A DNA stretch of 30,445 bases, taken from the NCBI GenBank assembly GCA_902489645.1, contig CABUAW010000032.1:1-30445 (forward strand), given 5' to 3'. The first letter of the stretch is position 1; each line of letters starts with the position of its first letter. Under the pieces are notes generated by a model, which had not been told where the DNA came from, searched no databases, and saw nothing but the letters and a program-made list of their open reading frames with translations. Position numbers and translations under genes: made by a program. Of this stretch, positions 16,149 through 22,666 are shown piece by piece. Origin of the DNA: an uncultured Lachnospiraceae bacterium (GTDB lineage Bacteria > Bacillota > Clostridia > Lachnospirales > Lachnospiraceae).

Positions 16149-17297
16149 TTACTGTACAAGTAATGGAGAGATTTCTTCTTCCCAACGTGTTTTTGCTGTT
16201 TCACAAGCTTCGGAATAAGCGTCTGCATCTGAAATCAGAACTGCGTCTGCAACATCGTCTTTGCTGATAACCTGGTCTGCATATTCTTCTGCAATTTCAA
16301 AATCTTCTCTTGTAGGCATAGCACCTGCCAATGCAAGGTATGTCTGACCTTCATCGCTGAACATTACTTCTCTTGTAAGAGCTGCTGCATATGGATGCGG
16401 TGCATATTTATTAATTACGGATGCGTAGCCGTTCTGGAGACATCCGTCTGAAGGAACGACTGCTGTCATGTTGTACTGTGTAATATTCTTGCTATAAGGA
16501 ATACCCTGGAAGCTCCATACAACACCTACGGTAATTTCACCGGATTCAAAGTTGGCCTGTGTAATATCCAATGTGTTAATACGTCCGGCCTCAGCCATCT
16601 CTGTCCAGAATTCGAATGCCGGTTCAAGATTATTCATATCTCCGCCAAATGCGTATGCGGAAGCAATGAATGCGCCCTGCGCATTACCGCCGGTAAGAGG
16701 TCCAAGTGCAACTTTGTAGTCGCCTTCACGGATATCCTGCCAGGATGTCGGTACTTTATCCACCTGGTCTGTGTTTACAAGGAATGTTGTAACACCTGTG
16801 TATGCAACCATCCACTTGCCGTCTTCGCCTTTAGCCCAATCCGGAACACTGTCCCAATAGGATGTCTTATAACCCTGAACAAGGTCTTCGGAAACAGCCT
16901 GTCCTGCAAAGCCATAACCAACGTCGCCCATATCCTTCGTACCGTTCTCACCTTCTGTGGAGAACATCTGAAGCTCTTCGGAAGAACTCATATCCGTATC
17001 ATTATGTGTGAGACCATATGTATCAGCCATAGCTGTCCATAAAGAACCCCAATCTGCCCATTCATCCGGCATACCAACGGATTCGACATGTCCGTCTTCT
17101 TTTGCTTTTTCAGTAAGTTCATCCAACGTTAATGCATTCAAATCAACGGCGCCCTCCGCTGACGCTGTTGTCTCAGCGCTGGATTCTGCGCTTGTCTCAG
17201 CAGTTGTTTCCTTGGTTCCGCCACCGCAGCCAACCAGAGCCAAACACATCGCTCCAGTCAAGGCAACTGCCAATGATTTCTTAGTCATCTTTTTCAT
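16149..17297 (-). CDS. ABC importer substrate-binding lipoprotein
   Basis: A 382-residue extracellular lipoprotein. The signal peptide MKKMTKKSLAVAL... ends in the lipobox LVGC with Cys24, followed by a Thr/Ser/Glu/Ala-rich linker and a periplasmic-binding-protein fold of the Fe3+/polyamine/phosphonate type (NTDQVDKVPTSWQDI, GVVWSFQGIPYSKN, PHPYAAALTREVMFS). Ligand is unknown; no metabolic gene next to it hints at one. The frame opens at 17327, but ATG 17297 is preceded by AAGGAGGAG and gives a normal signal peptide. It is first in the operon, with a candidate sigma-54 promoter, a sigma-A-like promoter and inverted repeats upstream. Confidence 0.88.
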   Translation of the reverse strand: MKKMTKKSLAVALTGAMCLALVGCGGGTKETTAETSAESSAETTASAEGAVDLNALTLDELTEKAKEDGHVESVGMPDEWADWGSLWTAMADTYGLTHNDTDMSSSEELQMFSTEGENGTKDMGDVGYGFAGQAVSEDLVQGYKTSYWDSVPDWAKGEDGKWMVAYTGVTTFLVNTDQVDKVPTSWQDIREGDYKVALGPLTGGNAQGAFIASAYAFGGDMNNLEPAFEFWTEMAEAGRINTLDITQANFESGEITVGVVWSFQGIPYSKNITQYNMTAVVPSDGCLQNGYASVINKYAPHPYAAALTREVMFSDEGQTYLALAGAMPTREDFEIAEEYADQVISKDDVADAVLISDADAYSEACETAKTRWEEEISPLLVQ

Positions 17298-17408
17298 AGT
17301 TTCTCCTCCTTTTTTATAGACTCCCATAATAAAAGCCCTTATAAACTATAAAAAGAGCAGAAAGGAATACCTCGTTGACATTCACTCTCTAACTCTACTG
17401 TCAAAGTT

Positions 17409-17437
17409 ATTTTACCACAAATTGTTTGAATTGTAAA
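17409..17437 (-). promoter_or_regulatory. Candidate sigma-A promoter of the ABC importer operon
   Basis: Minus-strand -35 TTTACA (17432-17437) and -10 TAAAAT (17409-17414) with a 17-bp spacer. It lies downstream of the sigma-54 site, so the operon may have two promoters. Confidence 0.5.
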
Positions 17438-17439
17438 CT

Positions 17440-17466
17440 AAAGATTGTTCTTTTTTCACAATCTTT
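17440..17466. repeat. Inverted repeat, candidate operator or leader hairpin
   Basis: AAAGATTGT and ACAATCTTT form a perfect 9-bp inverted repeat with a 9-base spacer, two bases upstream of the sigma-A-like -35 box. In a transcript from the sigma-54 promoter it would be a leader hairpin; relative to the sigma-A promoter it is placed like an operator. Confidence 0.5.
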
Positions 17467-17507
17467 TATAATTTTTAACATATTTTATATATTCGCGACA
17501 TATTTCA

Positions 17508-17524
17508 GGCAATTTCCATGCCAA
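17508..17524 (-). promoter_or_regulatory. Sigma-54 (-24/-12) promoter of the ABC importer operon
   Basis: On the minus strand TTGGCATGGAAATTGCC matches the sigma-54 consensus TGGCAYG-N4-TTGCW at all but the last base. The -24 GG (17521-17522) and the -12 GC (17509-17510) have the required 10-bp spacing. Transcription would start near 17497. It is the only such site I found in the intergenic regions here, and rpoN itself is encoded in the window. Confidence 0.65.
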
Positions 17525-17557
17525 CTTTTTTCATTTCAAGGAATATAACGTTTTTTC

Positions 17558-17575
17558 TGTTAAATATTCTTAACA
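17558..17575. promoter_or_regulatory. Palindrome upstream of the sigma-54 promoter, candidate enhancer-binding site
   Basis: TGTTAA-N6-TTAACA is a perfect 6+6 inverted repeat centred about 70 bp upstream of the predicted sigma-54 start. Bacterial enhancer-binding proteins bind such dyads upstream of -24. It resembles a Rex box but has 6 rather than 4 central bases. Confidence 0.45.
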
Positions 17576-17605
17576 TTCAATCTTGTCTAAATTTTCACAA
17601 TATGA

Positions 17606-17645
17606 AAAAGGTATAAAAACGATTTTGTACGTCTTTATACCTTTT
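17606..17645 (-). terminator. Terminator of purA
   Basis: On the minus strand AAAAGGTATAAAGACG pairs with CGTTTTTATACCTTTT (16 bp, one G-U, loop of 8), with a U-rich 3' arm that ends in TTTTT, directly behind the purA stop. Confidence 0.75.
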
Positions 17646-17663
17646 GCATTTATGATTTCTGTT

Positions 17664-18959
17664 TTATTTTGTCAGGCTGCTCTGACGGTGAATAATCTCA
17701 TGACGTCCCGGTCCGTTGGAAACCATCGTAATCGGAACCTCCAGCTCTTTTTCTATAAATTCGATATAGTTCCGGCAGTTTTCCGGAAGTTCTTCGTATT
17801 TTTTAATACCGCGAATCTCCGTCTTCCATCCCGGAAGCGTTGTGTAAACCGGTTTCGCTTTTTTAAGCATCGGTGTGGCCGGAAAATCTCTTGTCACTTT
17901 GCCGTCAATCTCATATCCGATACATATCGGCAATTCATCCAGATTGCCGAGAACATCCAGAACGGTCAACGCCACTTCCGTTGCGCCCTGCATGCGGCAT
18001 CCGTATCTGGAAGCCACCGCATCAAACCATCCCATACGTCTCGGACGGCCGGTCGTTGCTCCGAATTCACCGCCATCACCGCCGCGGCGGCGAAGCTCAT
18101 CGGCTTCGGCTCCGAAAATTTCGGAAACGAATTCACCGGCGCCTACCGCACTGGAATAGGCCTTTACCACAGTAACCACATCTTTAATCTCATATCCCGG
18201 AATTCCCGCGCCGATGGCTCCGTAGGAAGCCAGTGTGGAGGATGAGGTTACCATCGGATAAATTCCAAAATCCGGGTCCTTTAAGGAACCAAGCTGTCCC
18301 TCAAGCAGAATTTTTTTACCGTCTTTGATAGCGTCCCGAAGGAATACGGAAACATCACACACAAACGGACGAATCATTTCTCTGTATTTCAAAAGTTCCT
18401 GAAAAATTTCTTCTGGATTAATTGGCGCTTTGTGATATAAATGCTCTACAAGAACATTTTTTGTTTCCAGTACCCGATAAACCTTTTCTTTTAATACATC
18501 TTCATCATCAAAAAGCTCATTGACCTGGAAACCTGTTTTTGCGTATTTATCTGAATAAAACGGTGCAATACCGGACTTGGTGGAGCCAAAGGATTTGCCT
18601 CCCAGACGTTCTTCCTCATACTGGTCAAACAGAATGTGGTACGGCATAAGTATCTGCGCCCGGTCGGACACGAGAATCTTCGGCTGCGGAACTCCCTGTT
18701 TTACCAGAGAATCAATTTCATCAACCAAATTCTGAATATTCAAAGCCACACCATTACCAATAATGCTGGTTGTGTGGTCATAAAATACGCCTGACGGAAG
18801 AATGTGAAGTGCAAATTTGCCATAATCATTAATAATGGTATGTCCCGCATTACTTCCTCCCTGGAATCTGACAATAATATCCGACTCCTCCGCAAGCATA
18901 TCGGTAATCTTACCTTTTCCTTCATCTCCCCAGTTTGCGCCAACGATTGCTTTAACCAT
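17664..18959 (-). CDS. purA: Adenylosuccinate synthetase
   Basis: A 431-residue enzyme converting IMP, aspartate and GTP to adenylosuccinate, the first step from IMP to AMP. GANWGDEGKGK with the catalytic Asp, GGSNAGHT with the catalytic His, and GATTGRPRRMGWFD (Asp/GTP contacts) are present, and length is normal. Two blocks differ from the usual bacterial form: the IMP loop reads GSTKSGIAPFYSDK rather than GTTxRGIGPxYxDK, and VALNIQNLVDEI replaces the common VV.P. element. This points to a diverged clostridial subtype rather than loss of function. AAGGAG lies 13 bases before ATG 18959, somewhat far. It is monocistronic, with its own promoter and terminator. Confidence 0.93.
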   Translation of the reverse strand: MVKAIVGANWGDEGKGKITDMLAEESDIIVRFQGGSNAGHTIINDYGKFALHILPSGVFYDHTTSIIGNGVALNIQNLVDEIDSLVKQGVPQPKILVSDRAQILMPYHILFDQYEEERLGGKSFGSTKSGIAPFYSDKYAKTGFQVNELFDDEDVLKEKVYRVLETKNVLVEHLYHKAPINPEEIFQELLKYREMIRPFVCDVSVFLRDAIKDGKKILLEGQLGSLKDPDFGIYPMVTSSSTLASYGAIGAGIPGYEIKDVVTVVKAYSSAVGAGEFVSEIFGAEADELRRRGGDGGEFGATTGRPRRMGWFDAVASRYGCRMQGATEVALTVLDVLGNLDELPICIGYEIDGKVTRDFPATPMLKKAKPVYTTLPGWKTEIRGIKKYEELPENCRNYIEFIEKELEVPITMVSNGPGRHEIIHRQSSLTK

Positions 18960-18998
18960 AATAAAATCTCAGCTCCTTAAAAGTATTCGTACATCGGT

Positions 18999-19020
18999 TG
19001 TAAACTAAGACGCGTTTACA
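18999..19020. repeat. Inverted repeat in the purA leader
   Basis: TGTAAAC-N8-GTTTACA, a perfect 7-bp dyad, lies just downstream of the purA -10 box, an operator-like position. It could also fold in the leader RNA. Confidence 0.45.
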
Positions 19021-19029
19021 TACTCTTAC

Positions 19030-19058
19030 ATTTTATGCCATAAACATCAAAAAGTAAA
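19030..19058 (-). promoter_or_regulatory. Promoter of purA
   Basis: Minus-strand -35 TTTACT (19053-19058) and -10 TAAAAT (19030-19035) with a 17-bp spacer, just after the terminator of the preceding dehydrogenase gene. Confidence 0.55.
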
Positions 19059-19061
19059 GCT

Positions 19062-19094
19062 AAAAATACGGTCAGGGAAATTTCCCTGACCGTA
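19062..19094 (-). terminator. Terminator of the 3-hydroxybutyryl-CoA dehydrogenase gene
   Basis: TACGGTCAGGGAAA and TTTCCCTGACCGTA form a perfect palindrome (19067-19094) followed on the minus strand by TTTTTAG. Confidence 0.85.
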
Positions 19095-19119
19095 AGATAA
19101 TTTTTGTCCACTAAACGAA

Positions 19120-19962
19120 TTAATATTTGAAGAATCCTTCGCCGCTCTTTCTTCCGAGCTTGCCGCCGCGAACCATCTGCCGCATCAGGCGGGATGCGCG
19201 GTATTTGGAATCACATGTTTCAGCATAGAAAGTATCCATGATATGTAAGCATGTATCCAGACCGATTAAATCACCGAGAGCCAAAGGTCCCATTGGATGG
19301 TTACATCCAAGTTTCATGGATTTATCGATATCTTCTGCGGAAGCAAGTCCCTCTTCGAGAACGATGGCCGCTTCATTAATCATAGGAATAAGGATACGGT
19401 TTACAACGAATCCAGGTCCTTCTTTAACTTCTACAGGGTCTTTGCCAATTTCTTTGGAAAGTTCATAAACTGTATCGAAGGTTTCTTTGGATGTGTTCAA
19501 TCCGTTGATAACTTCAACTAATTTCATAACGGTTGCAGGATTGAAGAAATGCATGCCAATCACTTTATCCTGACGTTTTGTAGCAGATGCAATTTCAGTA
19601 ATGGAGATGGAAGATGTGTTTGTTGCTAAAATTGTCTCTGGTTTGCAGATTGCATCAAGTTTTGCAAACAAATCTTTTTTAATCTGTACGTTTTCAACAA
19701 TAGCTTCGATAACGAGGTCAGCGTCCGCGGCTGCGTCATAACTAACGGATGTGGATACATTCGCCAGAATCTCTGCTTTTTTCTCTTCGGTCATTTTGCC
19801 CTTGGAAACCATCTTGTCAAGGCTCTTTTCAAGTTTTCCAACCTGAGCTGCTAAAATTTCTTCAGACATATCATTAAATACTACCTGATAACCTGTCTTA
19901 GCCATAACCTGTCCAATATCCAGTCCCATCTGTCCTGCGCCAACAATAAATACTTTTTTCAT
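19120..19962 (-). CDS. hbd: 3-hydroxybutyryl-CoA dehydrogenase
   Basis: A 280-residue NAD(P)-dependent dehydrogenase that interconverts acetoacetyl-CoA and 3-hydroxybutyryl-CoA, the second step of butyrate formation. The Rossmann motif is GAGQMG, followed by the catalytic set NTSSIS, MHFFNPA, VMKLVEVI and NRILIPMINEA; KSGEGFFKY closes the protein as in the family. The segment GAGQMGLDIGQ is unusual, since most clostridial homologues have GAGTMGSGIAQ. The gene stands alone, away from thl-crt-bcd-etf genes, so a second copy or another acyl-CoA substrate is possible. ATG 19962 has AGGAGG five bases upstream. It has its own promoter and a strong terminator. Confidence 0.9.
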   Translation of the reverse strand: MKKVFIVGAGQMGLDIGQVMAKTGYQVVFNDMSEEILAAQVGKLEKSLDKMVSKGKMTEEKKAEILANVSTSVSYDAAADADLVIEAIVENVQIKKDLFAKLDAICKPETILATNTSSISITEIASATKRQDKVIGMHFFNPATVMKLVEVINGLNTSKETFDTVYELSKEIGKDPVEVKEGPGFVVNRILIPMINEAAIVLEEGLASAEDIDKSMKLGCNHPMGPLALGDLIGLDTCLHIMDTFYAETCDSKYRASRLMRQMVRGGKLGRKSGEGFFKY

Positions 19963-20067
19963 AGTGCCCTCCTGTTGTGTAAACTATTTTATATATAGTT
20001 TTCTGATTTTTTTGTGCAGACAGTCGATGTATTTCATTTTTTCATATGACTGCCTGCTACTTCTTTC

Positions 20068-20096
20068 ATTCTACCCTAGTTTATCCGAAAAGTAAA
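20068..20096 (-). promoter_or_regulatory. Promoter of the hbd gene
   Basis: Minus-strand -35 TTTACT (20091-20096) and -10 TAGAAT (20068-20073) with a 17-bp spacer, leaving a leader of about 100 nt. Confidence 0.6.
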
Positions 20097-20107
20097 GTTA
20101 ATATTTC

Positions 20108-20158
20108 GCTATTATTCACAACTTTTAGTTTGTTTTTCAACAACTTTTAGCTATTATT
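20108..20158. repeat. Paired direct repeats upstream of the hbd promoter
   Basis: ACAACTTTTAG occurs at 20118-20128 and 20140-20150, exactly 22 bp apart (two helical turns). GCTATTATT occurs at 20108-20116 and 20150-20158, flanking the pair. The block begins 12 bp upstream of the hbd -35 box, so a regulator binding side by side on one DNA face is plausible. Confidence 0.5.
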
Positions 20159-20179
20159 CCCATTAAACCGGGGTAATAT

Positions 20180-20560
20180 TTATTTTGCCGCTCCAATAAC
20201 TTCAATTTCAACCAGCGCGCCCTTCGGCAGACTTGCAACCTCCACACAGGAACGGGCCGGGGCGTCCCCTGTAAAATATTTTGCATAAATTTCATTAACT
20301 GTTGCAAAATCATTAATATTGTCTAAAAATACTGTCGTTTTAATCACATCCGAATAACTCAGCCCGGCTTCTGCAAGAACGGCGCCAAGATTTTTTAATA
20401 CCTGCTCTGTCTGGGCTTCGATACCCTCAGCCAAGATGCCCGTCTCAGGAATCAGTCCAATCTGTCCGGATGTGAATACAAAATCTCCGGCTTTTACCGC
20501 ATGAACATATGGTCCGACCGCGGCCGGCGCATTTTTTGCATTGATAATTGTTTTTGTCAT
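20180..20560 (-). CDS. RidA family enamine/imine deaminase
   Basis: A 126-residue protein of the RidA/YjgF/UK114 family, which hydrolyses reactive enamines such as 2-aminoacrylate released by PLP enzymes. The family signature is present: GPYVHAVKAGDFVFTSGQIGL at the N-terminus, the active-site Arg in APARSCVEVASLPKGALVEIE, and its partner Glu near the C-terminus. ATG 20560 is used because GGAGGT lies seven bases upstream; the longer frame to 20575 lacks one. It follows the class V aminotransferase homologue by 50 bp without a terminator, so both are likely on one transcript; no strong terminator separates it from hbd. Confidence 0.9.
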   Translation of the reverse strand: MTKTIINAKNAPAAVGPYVHAVKAGDFVFTSGQIGLIPETGILAEGIEAQTEQVLKNLGAVLAEAGLSYSDVIKTTVFLDNINDFATVNEIYAKYFTGDAPARSCVEVASLPKGALVEIEVIGAAK

Positions 20561-20610
20561 TTTGTCTACCTCCATTTTTTGTCTGTTTTCATGTCTCTTG
20601 TCTGTCTTTT

Positions 20611-21768
20611 TTATTCCTTCGGCATCCGTTTGACATCCGATACCTTATCGCTGCGCACCGTCAACTGCCACAAAGCCTGGGTCACCCGGTCGATGTCCTC
20701 TTCCGTCGTATAGTAATTAAAAGAAAACCGCGCCGTTCCCCTCGGATAGCTGCCCAAAGCCTTATGCGCCTCCGAAGCCTGATGGAGACCGGAGCGAATG
20801 ATGATGCCATATTCATCTCTGAGAGCATCCTCCAGCTCCTTCTCATCCATAAAATCCGTCTGAATAGAAATTACAGGAATCCGGTCTTTGTAACCCGGCC
20901 CGATAATATGGACGCCATTGACATGCTGCGCTTTGCGGATGAACTGTTCCACCCGTTTCTGTCCCGCACGGCTAAGGGTATGCAGCGTTTTTTCCTCAAT
21001 AAAGTCAAATGCTTTGTGTAAGCCGGCAATGGCCGCCGTATCCAGCGGATTCTGTTCAAAGTTTTTGCGCATATCCGAACCGCCAAGCATTTTTGCCGCC
21101 CGCTCGCTGGCTAAGAAACCTCCGATTTTCTCGGATGCAAAAAGGCCGTACCCGCCGGAAAATGTCAGGACGTCAACACCCCATATATTCATAAATATCG
21201 GGGCGCAGCCGGCCGTCTGAGCCACATTGACAATCATAAGAAGCCCATGCCTTCTGGCAAATTCACCCATTTCCTTTGCCTGAAGCACCGTACCGGAAAC
21301 CTCCGACGCGTGGTTTACAATAACTGCTTTCGTATTTGGCCGAAGCAGTCTCTCCACAGCATCAAAGCCCTTTTCGCCTTTCAATGGGTCAAATAATATG
21401 AGCTGTCCCTTTTCATTGCACGGAATCCGCGTATACTCCACACCGCCAGGGCCTTCCTGCCCTGCTTCATGTCCAATGTCATTCAAAGCATCCATGACAA
21501 CGTCACTTTCCATTGAAGAAATAAGTACATGGTCGCCATCCTTAAAAAGTCCGCGAATGACCGCATCCAGAGCCGCTCCGACTCCGGACGTAAAAACGAC
21601 AGACTCCGGTCCCGGTCCGTGAAATAATTTATTCAGTCGGCCTCTTGTATCTTCCACAACCTCCCGGATACTGCCCGCATCCATGTTGGCCGAAGCAGAC
21701 ATCGCCTCTTCAACACCTTCGGCCTTCGGCACGAGGCTCGTCAACTGGTCCAGATAAATTGTATTCAT
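20611..21768 (-). CDS. Class V aminotransferase / cysteine desulfurase-like protein, probable pseudoenzyme
   Basis: A 385-residue protein with the full length and layout of clostridial cysteine-desulfurase-family proteins, but with the active site rewritten. The PLP-lysine motif SGHKGL reads SGGYGL (Lys to Tyr207, His to Gly206). The PLP-ring aspartate in VDAAQTAG is Asn181 (VNVAQTAG). The catalytic Cys in GLHCAP is Gln330 (GLHQAS). DNAAT near the N-terminus is DQLTS, and EHNS is ESDV. Structural positions such as NHASEVSGT, RSGLH and RFSFNYYTTEEDID are kept, and the frame is intact, so it is under selection as a protein. Loss of PLP chemistry is inferred; a regulatory or partner-binding role with RidA is possible. 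GGAGG precedes ATG 21768. Confidence 0.85.
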   Translation of the reverse strand: MNTIYLDQLTSLVPKAEGVEEAMSASANMDAGSIREVVEDTRGRLNKLFHGPGPESVVFTSGVGAALDAVIRGLFKDGDHVLISSMESDVVMDALNDIGHEAGQEGPGGVEYTRIPCNEKGQLILFDPLKGEKGFDAVERLLRPNTKAVIVNHASEVSGTVLQAKEMGEFARRHGLLMIVNVAQTAGCAPIFMNIWGVDVLTFSGGYGLFASEKIGGFLASERAAKMLGGSDMRKNFEQNPLDTAAIAGLHKAFDFIEEKTLHTLSRAGQKRVEQFIRKAQHVNGVHIIGPGYKDRIPVISIQTDFMDEKELEDALRDEYGIIIRSGLHQASEAHKALGSYPRGTARFSFNYYTTEEDIDRVTQALWQLTVRSDKVSDVKRMPKE

Positions 21769-21826
21769 TTAACGCTCTCCTCCTTTTATATGATATCTTT
21801 TAAAATTTCATTCAGAATTCTTTCTT

Positions 21827-21835
21827 ATTTTAGCA
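21827..21835 (-). promoter_or_regulatory. Extended -10 promoter of the class V/RidA genes
   Basis: Minus-strand TGCTAAAAT is an extended -10 element about 60 bp before the start codon. The -35 (TATCAA) is weak, as is usual with an extended -10. Confidence 0.45.
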
Positions 21836-21906
21836 TACTTTTCCCATATTTGATACATAATATCGGACATGAAACCGTGAATTATCTCTCAAGAAGGAGA
21901 ATCCGT

Positions 21907-22614
21907 ATGCAAATTTTTTACATTATTGTACTTTCCATCGCTTCGATTGTTGAACTTTTTATCCTATGCAAACTGATGGGCTACCGGCAGCTCTCACAAC
22001 TCAGTATGTTCGACTACGTCAATGGCATTACCATCGGCAACATTGCCGCCGAAATGGCAACCTCCCTGGACGACAGCTTTGTCGAGCCTCTGGTGGCCAT
22101 GATTGTCTACGCCCTGGCCGCCATACTCCTGTCCTGGTGGAGCGGCAAATCCATCCGTGCCCGCAGGATTATTTCGGGGAAGCCAACGCTTCTGCTAAAT
22201 AACGGCCAGCTTTTTGAAAAAAATTTCCGCAAAGCAAAAATTGACCTGAATGATTTTCTCTCCCAGTGCCGTATCGCCGGATATTTCGATATTTCCCAGC
22301 TCGAATCTGCCATTCTGGAAGAAAACGGCCACATTAGCTTTCTTCCTAAAAGCGGAAACCGTCCTCTGACTCCTGCCGATATGCAATTGACTCCAAACAG
22401 GGATGCCCTTGTGGCCAATCTGATTATCGACGGCCATATCATGCCGAAAAATCTGAAAGCCTCCGGCAAAGATGAAAAGTGGCTGAACAACCAGCTTCAT
22501 ACTTACGGCATTTCCGATGTCAAAGACGTCTTTTTGGCCACCTGCGATTTAAACCAGCAGTTTACGGTCTACACTTACACGAAAGGGCCGATTCCTGCGG
22601 ACGTCCTGACCTGA
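21907..22614 (+). CDS. DUF421/YetF family membrane protein
   Basis: A 235-residue protein with three N-terminal hydrophobic segments (about residues 3-20, 36-52, 58-77) and a C-terminal soluble YetF domain. The GKPTLLLNNGQ strand, the LNDFLSQCR helix, DISQLESAILEENGHISFLPK and a final FLATCDLN strand are typical. YetF/DUF421 proteins are widespread in spore-forming Firmicutes and some relatives affect spore germination, but the activity is unknown. ATG 21907 with AAGGAG seven bases upstream is preferred over the longer frame starting at 21790. It is divergent from the class V gene and convergent with the alaX-like gene; no clear terminator follows. Confidence 0.85.
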   Translation: MQIFYIIVLSIASIVELFILCKLMGYRQLSQLSMFDYVNGITIGNIAAEMATSLDDSFVEPLVAMIVYALAAILLSWWSGKSIRARRIISGKPTLLLNNGQLFEKNFRKAKIDLNDFLSQCRIAGYFDISQLESAILEENGHISFLPKSGNRPLTPADMQLTPNRDALVANLIIDGHIMPKNLKASGKDEKWLNNQLHTYGISDVKDVFLATCDLNQQFTVYTYTKGPIPADVLT

Positions 22615-22666
22615 AAAACACTCCGGTTCCGTAATATTTACATGAAACTTTCTCAATGAATGATAT

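Noticed and set aside
17484..17512. Sigma-A promoter TTGCCT-17-TATAAA overlapping the sigma-54 site
   Set aside because: The -35 shares the TTGC of the sigma-54 -12 element and is weaker than the TTTACA-17-TAAAAT promoter further down.
17558..17575. The TGTTAA-N6-TTAACA dyad as a Rex operator
   Set aside because: The spacer is 6 rather than 4 bases and the outer T/A are missing; its place upstream of a sigma-54 site fits an activator site better.
20118..20150. Possible Rex site (TTGTT-N4-AACAA on the minus strand) before hbd
   Set aside because: The arms are too close: a Rex box needs TTGTTAA-N4-TTAACAA, 18 bp in total, while this dyad is 14 bp. It is part of the direct-repeat block instead.
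20160..20185. Terminator behind ridA
   Set aside because: Only a 3-bp CCC/GGG helix with no U-run is visible, so none is annotated.
22107..22500. Minus-strand frames inside the DUF421 gene
   Set aside because: They are shadows of a well-supported membrane-protein gene on the plus strand.
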